Shown: in pieces, positions 1-6,397 of the stretch
How positions within the stretch are numbered: position 1 is the first letter of the stretch
Layout of the letters: every line of letters starts with the position of its first letter
Assembly: GCA_036401755.1 (NCBI GenBank)
Contig: DASWUD010000229.1
Coordinates: forward strand, 1-7,636
From: DASWUD01 sp036401755
GTDB taxonomy: Bacteria > Pseudomonadota > Gammaproteobacteria > Thiohalomonadales > Thiohalomonadaceae
Reading direction: 5' to 3'
DNA: 7,636 bases
Program-made: the position numbers and the translations under genes
Notes under the pieces: model-generated
Databases searched by the model: none
Seen by the model: only the letters and a program-made list of their open reading frames with translations
Told to the model about the DNA's origin: nothing

Positions 1-470
1 GCCTTCACCGCTTCGGTCTCGGCGCGGCCGTGGCTGTGGCCGGTGTAGGCGACGATGACGATGAGGCCGTCGGGGGCGAGCAGGGCGTGTGCGCTCTGCA
101 GTGCCTGCAGGGTGGTGGTGCTGTGGGTGCGCAGGGTGTGGTCGTGGCCGGGGAGGTAGCCGAGGTTGAACATCACTGCCTTGATGCGGCCGTGATGGTG
201 TGCGGGGATCTGTGCGGCCATGGTTTCGTGGCCGTATGGCAGGAGTGTGGCGCGCGCCAGCAGTTGGTGTTGTGCGAGGCGTTGTTGGGTGGCGGCGAGG
301 GCGGCGGGTTGGATGTCGAGGCCGTAGAGGTGGCCGCGCTCGCCGATGCGTTGCGCGAGAAAGAGGGCGTCGTGACCGTTGCCGAGGGTGGCGTCGATCA
401 CCACATCGCCTTCCGCTACTACTTCGCTTACGCGCTGCTGCGCAAGCGTCACCAGGTCGATGCGGCTCAC
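1..470 (-). CDS. YtqB/MnmM-family SAM-dependent methyltransferase, 3' end missing
   Basis: The first 156 residues are present; the C-terminus runs off the left edge. The start is GTG at 470, overlapping the stop of the preceding oxidoreductase gene as GTGA. Seen: a class I methyltransferase SAM-binding loop DATLGNGHDALFLA (about residues 26-39), an acidic residue ending strand 2 (GLDIQ, 50-54), and the family signature MFNLGYLPGHDH (100-111), followed by AYTGHSHGRAETEAV. Known: this signature marks the YtqB family (Pfam rRNA_methylase). Its Gram-positive member MnmM methylates 5-aminomethyl(-2-thio)uridine at tRNA position 34. Inferred: the same reaction here, because the gene just upstream is an MnmC-oxidase-like FAD enzyme. 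Members are about 190-200 residues, so roughly 35 are missing. The older name 'rRNA methylase' is an alternative label. Family call is firm, substrate inferred. Confidence 0.85.
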   Translation of the reverse strand, partial: MSRIDLVTLAQQRVSEVVAEGDVVIDATLGNGHDALFLAQRIGERGHLYGLDIQPAALAATQQRLAQHQLLARATLLPYGHETMAAQIPAHHHGRIKAVMFNLGYLPGHDHTLRTHSTTTLQALQSAHALLAPDGLIVIVAYTGHSHGRAETEAVK

Positions 471-1540
471 GCCTCGCTCCAGTGGCGGCGGATGTCGAGG
501 TGGGCAGGCAATTGCGCTTTGTCGCATAGCACGTCGGCAAACAGCTCGGCGTGCCACGGGATGAGCAGTGAGCCGCGCGAGCCGAAGCCGTTGAAGATGG
601 CCAGCTGTGGATGGTGCGGATGAAGACCGAGGAAGGGTTGCTTGTCGCGCGTGCCGGGGCGTACTCCGGCGCGATGGTCGATGACGCGACAGGTGGGGGG
701 CTCGATGATCAGCTCACTCAGCGCGCCGAGTAGTGCGCGGCGCGCCTCAACGGTGAGCGTCTCATCGAGGTGGTCGCGATCGTAGCTGGCCCCCAGCTTG
801 TGATGGCCGTCGGCGAGCGGCAGCAGCCAGTGGCCGCCGTTGATAATCACCTCGGGCAGTTCACCATAGCCGTCGATGGTGAGGATCTCGCCCTTGGCCG
901 GCTGCAGTGGCAGCCAGTTAAACCACGGATTGTCGCGCAGCAGATAGCCTTCGCAGAAGATAACGCGCCGCGCTTGCCATTCACCCCACATCACCGCGCC
1001 CTCAGCCAGGCTTAGTGCAGCATGGGGCAGTGGGTCGTTCACATAGGCATCTCTGCGCAGCAGCGCTTCGCGCACCAGCGCGAGCAGCGTACCCACCGCG
1101 AGATAGCCGGTGTGGTGTTGGCGGAACGAGCCGAACGGATCGTTGAGCCGCCAGCCGCTCTGGCCGGCGCCATACAACTCACCCAGATAGTCGGCGTAGG
1201 CGGGGTCGCTGCAACGCTTCTCGTAGCTGTCGCGCAGTTTCGCATCGGTGACGAGACGCTGCATCGCCACCTCGTGCAACAGCGGCTGGCCGAACCGTTG
1301 CTCCAGGCCACGGTAGCAGGCGCGCGCGGTGGCGAGGCACGCCTCCACCTCGGGCCCTTTCGCCAGGCGCTGGCCGGTGATGGGATTGATCAGCCCGGCG
1401 GCGGCGATGGAGCTGGAGGTGCGATGGCTATCATCGACCACCACCACCTGCTGGCCGCGCTCAAGTAGCGCCCAGGCGAGCAGCGAGCCGGCCAGCCCCT
1501 GGCCGACGATCAGATAGTCGATGGGGCGCACACCACTCAC
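467..1540 (-). CDS. DAO-family FAD-dependent oxidoreductase, MnmC(o)/MnmL-like
   Basis: The product has 357 residues and no signal peptide. An N-terminal Rossmann FAD site G13-Q-G-L-A-G18 is followed by Asp36-Asp37 at the end of strand 2. SSSIAAAGLINPITGQRL is the usual second FAD contact of this family. Near the C-terminus are GVRPGTRD (292-299) and GFGSRG (318-323), both typical of DAO enzymes including the oxidase domain of MnmC. Known: MnmC(o) and the stand-alone MnmL (YurR) remove the carboxymethyl group from cmnm5(s2)U34 in tRNA, giving nm5(s2)U34. Inferred: that role here, supported by the overlapping YtqB/MnmM-type methyltransferase downstream, which would perform the next step. The start is GTG at 1540, inside the stop of the SDR gene (GTGA overlap), so translational coupling is likely. 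Alternative: an amino-acid oxidase-like enzyme of other specificity; family firm, substrate moderate. Confidence 0.85.
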   Translation of the reverse strand: MSGVRPIDYLIVGQGLAGSLLAWALLERGQQVVVVDDSHRTSSSIAAAGLINPITGQRLAKGPEVEACLATARACYRGLEQRFGQPLLHEVAMQRLVTDAKLRDSYEKRCSDPAYADYLGELYGAGQSGWRLNDPFGSFRQHHTGYLAVGTLLALVREALLRRDAYVNDPLPHAALSLAEGAVMWGEWQARRVIFCEGYLLRDNPWFNWLPLQPAKGEILTIDGYGELPEVIINGGHWLLPLADGHHKLGASYDRDHLDETLTVEARRALLGALSELIIEPPTCRVIDHRAGVRPGTRDKQPFLGLHPHHPQLAIFNGFGSRGSLLIPWHAELFADVLCDKAQLPAHLDIRRHWSEA

Positions 1541-2235
1541 CAGGGGATCTCACTGCCATCGAAACGGTAGAAGGTGCCGCTCTGGGCGAGGGTGAACTGC
1601 TCGATGCGCTGGCGCATGCCGTGCACGCTCTGTTCCACGGTATAGAGTGCGCCGGGGCCGCCCATGCGTGTCTGCGCCCAGCCGGGGTGGAGCAGCAGCA
1701 CGCCGATGCCATCGTGGTGCAGTTCGAGCGACAGCCCCTTCATCGCGGCGTTGAGCGCCGCCTTGCTGGAGCGGTAGGCGTAGCTGCCAGGCTGGCTAAT
1801 CTCGGCGATGGAACCCATGTGGCTGGTGATCGTAGCCACCAGTGGATGGTCGGCCCGTGCCAGTGCGTGACGCCACGCCTCGATCATGCGTACCGCCCCC
1901 AGTGTATTGACGCGAAAGGTCTCTTCCCAGTCATCGTAGTGGATCGCCCCCAGGTGATCGGGGTTGAATTTTTCAAAATAGACGCCGGCGTTGTTGATGA
2001 GCAGGTCGAGAGGTTGTCCTTGATAGTGTTGGGCAAGCCCGTTGATCTCGGCTGTCACGGTGACATCGAGTCGCTGCAGGGTGATATTGGGGTTGTGCTC
2101 GGCCAACTCGCGCAGCGCGTGGGCCTCGGCGGGGTGACGACAGGTGGCGATCACGTGCCAGCCGGCGCGGGCATATTGGCGCGTCCACTCCAGGCCGAGC
2201 CCTCGATTGCTACCGGTGACAAGTACGGTTTTCAT
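1537..2235 (-). CDS. short-chain dehydrogenase/reductase (SDR), C-factor-like
   Basis: A cytosolic NAD(P)-dependent oxidoreductase of 232 residues. Seen in order: cofactor loop TGSNRGLG (7-14), NNAG (81-84), structural Asn110 in RVNTLG, the TSHMGS segment with the likely catalytic Ser138, Tyr154-x-x-x-Lys158 (YRSSK), and the post-catalytic LHPGWAQTRMGG segment. The MGSI and PGW patterns match C-factor/CsgA-like SDRs; the substrate cannot be read from sequence. I chose ATG at 2235 over an in-frame ATG at 2262 because the protein then begins at MKTVLVTG, as SDRs do, and GGAAAAG lies 5 nt upstream. It is the first gene of a three-gene operon and its stop overlaps the next start. Whether it takes part in tRNA modification or is only co-transcribed is unknown. 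Confidence 0.88.
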   Translation of the reverse strand: MKTVLVTGSNRGLGLEWTRQYARAGWHVIATCRHPAEAHALRELAEHNPNITLQRLDVTVTAEINGLAQHYQGQPLDLLINNAGVYFEKFNPDHLGAIHYDDWEETFRVNTLGAVRMIEAWRHALARADHPLVATITSHMGSIAEISQPGSYAYRSSKAALNAAMKGLSLELHHDGIGVLLLHPGWAQTRMGGPGALYTVEQSVHGMRQRIEQFTLAQSGTFYRFDGSEIPW

Positions 2236-2250
2236 GGGTGCTTTTCCATC

Positions 2251-2256
2251 AGAAGG
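2251..2256 (+). promoter_or_regulatory. ribosome binding site of the endonuclease gene
   Basis: AGAAGG lies 7 nt before ATG 2264 and decides that start over ATG 2288 and over longer in-frame extensions that would run into the SDR gene. Only 28 bp separate the two divergent start codons, so the promoters for both directions must lie inside the opposing genes. I see no convincing promoter hexamer pair in either. Confidence 0.6.
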
Positions 2257-2263
2257 TCTCACG

Positions 2264-3184
2264 ATGATTAAAGCAGGTGGCTGGGGTATGCTGTACGCCT
2301 TTTATGCTGCCACCCGCATGTTAAAACAGAAACGCCTTAAAACCATCCCTGTTGTGCGCCCGTTGTGGCGCATTCTCTGGCGCTATCCATGGCTTATTCT
2401 GCCGCTGCTGCTGGCGGGGGGCGTCTGGTATGGCTATGAGCTCTATGTGGCACGCCCGGCCATGGCGTGGATGGGGCTGCCGCAGGCAACCCAGCTCCAG
2501 CCCGCCTACTGGACGCATGTGCTGCGCAACGATGGGTTCATGGTCGGCTACTCCGAACTGCGTGGCAATCCGCTCTGGGTCACCTACCGCCTCACCGCGA
2601 CGCAGACCACGCAGCGCCACAAGCGGCCGATGCGCTTTGAGAGCGATTGGCGCACCCTGAGCCGCATTGGTCACGACGACTACACCCGCAGCGGCTACAG
2701 CCGGGGCCACATGGCACCCAACCATGCCATCGACCTGACCTATGGTCGCACCGCTCAGCTCGGTACCTTCCTGATGACCAACATCACGCCGCAGCGCCCC
2801 GAGCTCAACTCCGGGGTGTGGCAACATTTGGAACGGCTGGAGCTGGAGGAGTTCGCGCAACGCTACGGCACCGTCTGGGTGGTCACCGGGCCGCTCTTCG
2901 ACGACGCCATCGAGCGACTCAGTAGTGCGCTGCGGGTAGAGATCCCCGATGCCTTCTACAAGATCCTCGCGGTGCCCGCCGAGGCGAACCACGGTACCCC
3001 ACTGCTGCGCGCCTATCGGATCCCACAGCAGGTCTCCAGCGAGGCACGCCTCGATCAGTTCATCACCAGTGTCGATCAGGTGGAGGCGTTGAGCGGTTTC
3101 GATTTTTTCCCGGAGCTACCCGATGAGCTGGAGCAGTCGCTGGAGGGCGAGACGGCGAACGAGCGCGACGCGTCGTTACGCTGA
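2264..3184 (+). CDS. membrane-anchored DNA/RNA non-specific endonuclease
   Basis: The product has 306 residues. Residues 1-41 are rich in Lys and Arg, then a hydrophobic stretch (about 42-58, WLILPLLLAGGVWYGY) forms one membrane anchor. By the positive-inside rule the C-terminal domain faces the periplasm. The nuclease domain (about 100-260) carries YSRGHMAPN with the general-base His149, then MTNITPQ (171-177) and LNSGVWQHLE, in which Asn182 is the expected Mg ligand and W186/E190 are conserved. Known: the NUC_1/beta-beta-alpha-metal family (NucA, EndA, endonuclease G) cleaves DNA and RNA without sequence preference. The usual DRGH is SRGH here, a tolerated variant. Inferred role: degrading extracellular or periplasmic nucleic acid for nutrition, DNA uptake or defence. 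No adjacent inhibitor gene is seen, consistent with export. Its 3' end overlaps the convergent cyclase gene by 9 bp, leaving no room for a terminator between them. Confidence 0.9.
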   Translation: MIKAGGWGMLYAFYAATRMLKQKRLKTIPVVRPLWRILWRYPWLILPLLLAGGVWYGYELYVARPAMAWMGLPQATQLQPAYWTHVLRNDGFMVGYSELRGNPLWVTYRLTATQTTQRHKRPMRFESDWRTLSRIGHDDYTRSGYSRGHMAPNHAIDLTYGRTAQLGTFLMTNITPQRPELNSGVWQHLERLELEEFAQRYGTVWVVTGPLFDDAIERLSSALRVEIPDAFYKILAVPAEANHGTPLLRAYRIPQQVSSEARLDQFITSVDQVEALSGFDFFPELPDELEQSLEGETANERDASLR

Positions 3185-4165
3185 GGCGGCCATCACCACC
3201 CGGTTGCGTCCGCTGGTTTTCGCCGAATAGAGCGCCTGGTCGGCGCGCGACACCCAGCGGGTAGGGACGTCTTCGTCGTTGAGCTGCGCCACGCCGGCGC
3301 TGATGGTAAGCGTCAGCCCCTCGCTGAAGCGGTGGTTCGACACCTTGTCGCGCAGCCGTTCGGCCAGTTGCGCACCGTTCTCCTCATCGAGGTCGGGGGT
3401 GAGGATGGCGAACTCTTCGCCACCCCAGCGGATCAGGTAGTCGCTCTGGCGCAACGACTCCTGCAGCAGCGCCGCCATCTCCACCAACACCCGATCCCCC
3501 ACCAGGTGACCGTGGCTGTCGGGGATCGCCTTGAAGTGGTCGATATCGACCAGGATCAGGCTGAGGGGGTGGCCCGAGCGGGCGGCGCGTGCCCGTTCGG
3601 TGCTGAGCACCTTGTTGAAGAAGCGGCGGTTCCAGGCGGAGGTGAGCTGATCGGTGGAGGCGGCCAGCTGCAACTGCTCCAGCGCCACCTGCAACTCATG
3701 ATTGGATTGCTTGAGCGCCTTGTGGGCGAGCAGCGCCTCGCGCTCACGGGATTTGAGTTCGGTCTGGTCGCGCATCACACACTGCACCATGCGCCGCCCA
3801 TGCAGGGCGATGGCGATCAGCGTGACATGGACCGGAAACTCCTCGCCATCGAGACGGCGTGCCTGCCATTCGAAGCGACTGTGACCCTTTTCAAACGCCT
3901 CGGCCATGTGGTGGACGATAAGGTCGGCGGAGGGGATCCAGCCCGATTGGTGCCGGGCGGAGAGGGCGGATGGGCGCAGTTGGCAAAGCGCCCTGCGCGA
4001 GGTGGCGCGAAACATGGTCAGCGAGGCAGGATTGCAATCGAAGATGCCCCGCTCAGGGTCGATGAGCAGGATGGCATCCAGGGTGGTCTCGAAGAGGGTG
4101 CGGAAGTAGTGCTCCGACTCTTCCAGGAGTGCGATGCGCGCAAGCAGCGTTTCCCGGTCGTCCAT
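3176..4165 (-). CDS. PAS-GGDEF diguanylate cyclase
   Basis: A 329-residue protein without membrane segments, so probably cytosolic. An N-terminal PAS domain (about 17-135; FETTLDAILLIDP...CNPASLTMF) ends in the MRDQTELK linker, then a helical segment (140-168) leads to a GGDEF domain (170-325). Seen: first metal Asp207, second Asp224 of GD, active loop GGEEF (248-252) and the product-inhibition I-site R239-Q-S-D242 exactly five residues before it. Odd: the motif usually reading FKxIND is FKAIPD, so Pro215 replaces the Asn that contacts guanine (PleD N335). Known role of the family: joining two GTP to cyclic di-GMP, which controls motility and biofilm. Activity here is likely but the substitution makes it uncertain. 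The PAS ligand is unknown. ATG 4165 directly follows CGGAG, and an additional GGAG lies 11 nt upstream. Confidence 0.92.
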   Translation of the reverse strand: MDDRETLLARIALLEESEHYFRTLFETTLDAILLIDPERGIFDCNPASLTMFRATSRRALCQLRPSALSARHQSGWIPSADLIVHHMAEAFEKGHSRFEWQARRLDGEEFPVHVTLIAIALHGRRMVQCVMRDQTELKSREREALLAHKALKQSNHELQVALEQLQLAASTDQLTSAWNRRFFNKVLSTERARAARSGHPLSLILVDIDHFKAIPDSHGHLVGDRVLVEMAALLQESLRQSDYLIRWGGEEFAILTPDLDEENGAQLAERLRDKVSNHRFSEGLTLTISAGVAQLNDEDVPTRWVSRADQALYSAKTSGRNRVVMAASA

Positions 4166-4173
4166 CTCCGTGT

Positions 4174-4206
4174 GTTCTCCAGCGGCGTTTCAACTATATG
4201 GAGAAC
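4174..4206 (-). promoter_or_regulatory. candidate promoter and operator dyad of the GGDEF gene
   Basis: On the minus strand TATAGT (4198-4193) is a good -10 hexamer 28 nt before the cyclase start. The best -35 partner, TTGCGT, is at a long 19-nt spacing. Perfect 8-bp inverted arms flank the -10 element: GTTCTCCA (4174-4181) and TGGAGAAC (4199-4206). A 33-bp dyad spanning -10 and transcription start suits a repressor site. Seen: hexamer and arms. Inferred: regulation. The cyclase could also be read through from rsuA, 88 bp upstream. Confidence 0.35.
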
Positions 4207-4253
4207 TCAGTCTAGCCACGCAAGCCGCGCCATCTACGGGGCGTTCTACCCAT

Positions 4254-4943
4254 TCAGACTACGGCGATCTCCTCCGGTCGCAAGGGGCGGTAACCGCCCG
4301 GCGGCAGGGTCGCGTCGAGCACGATGGCGCCGATGCTGACCCGGTGCAGGGCAATGACATGGTTGCCCACCGCGGCAAACATGCGCTTCACCTGGTGGTA
4401 CTTTCCCTCATGGATCGTCAGAAACACCTCTCTTGCTGAAACGATCTCCAGTTGCGCCGGCCGCGTCGGCTTCGCCTCGCCCTTGAGCTGTACCCCGTGG
4501 GCAAACTGCTCGGCCACGCCGGCGGCGAGATCTTCGGCCAGTGTGACCCGATAGCGCTTCGGACACTCCCGGCGTGGCGCGGTGATGCGGTGGCTCCAGT
4601 GGCCGTCATCGCTGATCAGGACCAGGCCCGTGGTGTCGAGGTCGAGCCGGCCGGCGATGTGGAGCTCGTTGCGGCGTGGCTCGTGGAGCAGGTCGAGCAC
4701 CGTAGGGTGGGCGCCGTCCTGGGTGGCGCAGAGGTAGCCTGCCGGCTTGTGGAGCATGAAGTAGCGGGGGCCGGCGATGACGAGCGGCCGGCCCTCCAGC
4801 GCCACCTGCGCCGTGGGGGCAAGGTGCATGGCCGGATCGCGGGCCGGCGCACCATCGACCGTGACGAGGCCGGTGCGGATGGCGCGCTGGGCTTGGGCAC
4901 GGCTCAGGGTGGTGGCTTGGCTGAGGTAGCGATCGAGTCTCAT
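4254..4943 (-). CDS. rsuA: 16S rRNA pseudouridine(516) synthase RsuA
   Basis: The product has 229 residues (E. coli 231). An N-terminal S4 RNA-binding domain (1-55; MRLDRYLSQA...RTGLVTVDG) precedes the pseudouridine synthase core: GPRYFMLHKPAGY (58-70), HPTVLDLL, the catalytic loop GRLDLDTTGL with nucleophile Asp101 (E. coli Asp102), DDGHWSHRIT, HEGKYHQVKRMFAAVGNHV and the terminal YRPLRPEEIAVV. This block order and the RYFMLxKP wording are specific to RsuA, as opposed to RluB/E/F. It isomerises U516 of 16S rRNA during 30S assembly. I placed the start at ATG 4943, giving the standard MRLD N-terminus; an in-frame ATG at 4982 would add 13 untypical residues. No clear Shine-Dalgarno is seen for either. 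Confidence 0.95.
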   Translation of the reverse strand: MRLDRYLSQATTLSRAQAQRAIRTGLVTVDGAPARDPAMHLAPTAQVALEGRPLVIAGPRYFMLHKPAGYLCATQDGAHPTVLDLLHEPRRNELHIAGRLDLDTTGLVLISDDGHWSHRITAPRRECPKRYRVTLAEDLAAGVAEQFAHGVQLKGEAKPTRPAQLEIVSAREVFLTIHEGKYHQVKRMFAAVGNHVIALHRVSIGAIVLDATLPPGGYRPLRPEEIAVV

Positions 4944-5106
4944 GGATGGAAGTAGCGGCCAGTTTGGCGCGGATGGTATCACTTTAACGGGGGGCGCCCG
5001 GCATGCACCAAGGCCGGCCCGCCCGCCCCCGCCGGGCCGGGGCTTCCCGCCCGGGGAGCGGCGCTCAAATGTAACCCAATGAAATCATAAGGAATTCATT
5101 TTGCCG
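4944..5106. other. divergent spacer with GC-rich inverted repeats
   Basis: No gene is seen between rsuA and the first ODP promoter. The part 4989-5064 is almost pure G and C. It holds the palindrome GGGCGCCC (4992-4999) and 8-bp inverted arms CCGGCCCG (5014-5021) and CGGGCCGG (5033-5040) with an 11-nt loop. No T-run follows on either strand, so it is not a standard intrinsic terminator. It lies in the probable rsuA leader. The remainder (5065-5106) turns abruptly AT-rich, leading into the plus-strand promoter. Confidence 0.5.
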
Positions 5107-5134
5107 GCTGATGACAGTATCAGCACTCGCTGAT
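5107..5134. promoter_or_regulatory. operator-like triple half-site at the first ODP promoter
   Basis: GCTGAT (5107-5112) and ATCAGC (5119-5124) form a perfect 6-bp inverted repeat over the -35 element. A third GCTGAT (5129-5134) sits 22 bp, about two helix turns, from the first and touches the -10 hexamer. This is a typical layout for repressor or activator binding. The factor is not recognisable from the half-site; it is not an FNR or CRP consensus. Confidence 0.4.
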
Positions 5135-5139
5135 ATACT
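5111..5139 (+). promoter_or_regulatory. sigma70-type promoter of the first ODP gene
   Basis: ATGACA (5111-5116, five of six matches to TTGACA), a 17-bp spacer and TATACT (5134-5139, five of six matches to TATAAT). Transcription would start near 5146, giving a leader of about 74 nt. The second copy has the same ATGACA hexamer at its own promoter. Confidence 0.6.
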
Positions 5140-5219
5140 TAGACTTGTTCTGCATGGATGCTCCAACCGCTTTTCGAGCGAAGCCGGGATTTCTGTAATT
5201 TCAGCGTTGGATACATCCC

Positions 5220-6041
5220 ATGCCCATAACCCTATACGACGATGGCAAGCACAAGTGCATCGTCTTCCCCGACCTGGTGGTCTGCGATGGTGACGAGAGC
5301 AAAGGCGAAGGCTCCACCTGCGACAGCGTGCAGGCCAACCAGTTCCTCATCGTCAATAACGAACATGCCGCGCTGATCGACCCGGGTGGGAATCTCACCT
5401 ACACCCGTCTGTTCATGGGGATCAGCGACTACGTCTTCCCCAAGAACCTCGACTTCGTCATCGCCTCCCATCAGGACCCGGATATCGTCGCCTCGCTCAA
5501 CAAGTGGCTGGTCGGCACCAGCGCCAAGGTGGTGGTCCCCAACCTGTGGAAGCGTTTTGTGCCCCACTTCTGTTCGCCCGGCGCCACCAAGGGACGCCTC
5601 ATCGGCATCCCCGACGAAGGGATGGATATCGAGATCGGCGGCGCCTCCTTCAAGGCCCTTCCCGCCCACTTCCTCCACTCCGAGGGCAACTTCCACTTCT
5701 ACGATCCGGTGAGCAAGATCCTCTTCACCGGGGATGTCGGCGCCTCTCACGTTCCCGACAGCGAATGCGCCAAGCCGGTGCAAAACTTCGAAGCACACAT
5801 CAAGAACATGGATGGCTTCCACAAGCGCTACATGAACTCCAACAAGGTGTGCCGTTACTGGGTCAGCATGGTGCGCAGCCTGGATGTGGAGATGATCGTG
5901 CCGCAACACGGTGGCATGTTCCAGGGCAGGGAGATGGTCGACAAGTTCCTCAACTGGATCGAAAACCTCCAGTGTGGTGTCGACCTGATGACCCAGAGCC
6001 ACTATCGCGTTCCCGGCAAGAGTCTCTACGTCGCAGCCTGA
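5220..6041 (+). CDS. ODP-type di-iron metallo-beta-lactamase-fold protein, copy 1
   Basis: A soluble 273-residue protein, only the beta-lactamase-like half of a flavodiiron protein, with no flavodoxin domain. Metal ligands by motif: H84-x-D86-x-D88 (SHQDPD), H153 in FLHSEGN, D172 in FTGDVG, H230 in IVPQHGG. The H153-to-D172 spacing (18 residues between) equals that of flavodiiron proteins, where the first motif is HxExD. Other conserved blocks include HFCSPGATKGR (116-126) and EAHIKNM...YMNSNKVCRYW. Seven cysteines (13, 22, 34, 118, 183, 211, 252) are all kept in copy 2. Known: oxygen-binding di-iron proteins such as the Treponema denticola ODP bind O2/Fe(II) and act as sensors, there for chemotaxis; redox catalysis occurs in full flavodiiron proteins. 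Inferred: O2- or iron-responsive sensing, binding or protection. No flavodoxin, rubredoxin or chemotaxis gene is adjacent. The start follows GGAT at 7 nt, a weak ribosome site. A generic hydrolase is less likely given the metal motif. Confidence 0.9.
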   Translation: MPITLYDDGKHKCIVFPDLVVCDGDESKGEGSTCDSVQANQFLIVNNEHAALIDPGGNLTYTRLFMGISDYVFPKNLDFVIASHQDPDIVASLNKWLVGTSAKVVVPNLWKRFVPHFCSPGATKGRLIGIPDEGMDIEIGGASFKALPAHFLHSEGNFHFYDPVSKILFTGDVGASHVPDSECAKPVQNFEAHIKNMDGFHKRYMNSNKVCRYWVSMVRSLDVEMIVPQHGGMFQGREMVDKFLNWIENLQCGVDLMTQSHYRVPGKSLYVAA

Positions 6042-6054
6042 TCACCGCTTCAAA

Positions 6055-6080
6055 GCGCTGCGGCGAGCACGTCGCAGCGC
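6055..6080 (+). terminator. 3' hairpin of ODP copy 1 (no U-tract)
   Basis: Arms 6055-6065 and 6070-6080 pair over 11 bp, starting GCGCTGCGG, with one G-U pair and the tetraloop AGCA. It begins 13 nt after the stop. No run of T follows, so it is either a 3'-end stabiliser or processing hairpin or a weak terminator. A near-identical structure sits at the same distance after copy 2. Confidence 0.6.
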
Positions 6081-6112
6081 CACTCTCCATCCCCCGCACA
6101 ATATTCCTCTCT

Positions 6113-6158
6113 GTTGAAAGCCGGCTTGATTGACGACACGGCGTGAGCCGACTTCAAC
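6113..6158. repeat. imperfect 46-bp inverted repeat
   Basis: GTTGAA (6113-6118) and CGGCT (6122-6126) pair with AGCCG (6146-6150) and TTCAAC (6153-6158), separated by a small 3/2-nt internal loop, with a 19-nt apical loop. The role is unknown: possible RNA hairpin in a spacer transcript or a REP-like unit. Confidence 0.4.
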
Positions 6159-6241
6159 CATTGCACAATGTTGCGCAGAACGATCTAGCTCACTACTGCT
6201 CTTGCAACGGCGCACCAAGAAAATTTTATCAAAAGAGTTGG

Positions 6242-6258
6242 GAACCACTCCGTGGTTC
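6242..6258. repeat. 7-bp hairpin GAACCAC/GTGGTTC
   Basis: A perfect 7-bp stem with a 3-nt loop (TCC). On the plus strand GGAACATTCTTT follows; on the minus strand a T-rich tract (CTCTTTT, then AATTTT) follows at a distance. It could work as a weak terminator in either direction, but no U-run abuts the stem. Confidence 0.35.
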
Positions 6259-6397
6259 GGAACATTCTTTAACCTATGAGTAAGCCACAGTGATGCCGGC
6301 TAGTGTTGCGCCAGCAACTTGCTTTTATTGCACGTGAAAAGATTATTGATGCCCCCTGAATGGGGGGGTGAGTGCGACCAATAAAATATATTTCAGT

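Noticed and set aside
30..623. Plus-strand open frames over 1-1470 and 3332-4339
   Set aside because: Antisense to genes with clear catalytic motifs; low-complexity Gly/Val/Arg composition.
5232..6002. Long open frame on the minus strand (256 codons) opposite ODP copy 1, and a similar one at 6878-7516
   Set aside because: Both are antisense shadows of the ODP genes, rich in His, Val, Gly and Ala as expected from codon bias; no motif and no ribosome site.
5220..6041. Annotation as a beta-lactamase or a full flavodiiron NO/O2 reductase
   Set aside because: The ligand pattern is that of di-iron, not zinc hydrolase, sites; the flavodoxin domain needed by flavodiiron reductases is absent.
6042..6248. 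Minus-strand open frame of 68 codons in the spacer
   Set aside because: No recognisable motif, Arg/Ser-rich chance composition, overlaps the hairpins, no convincing start site.
6352..6366. C5/G5 hairpin as a terminator
   Set aside because: Stem is only five pairs and no T-run follows on either strand.
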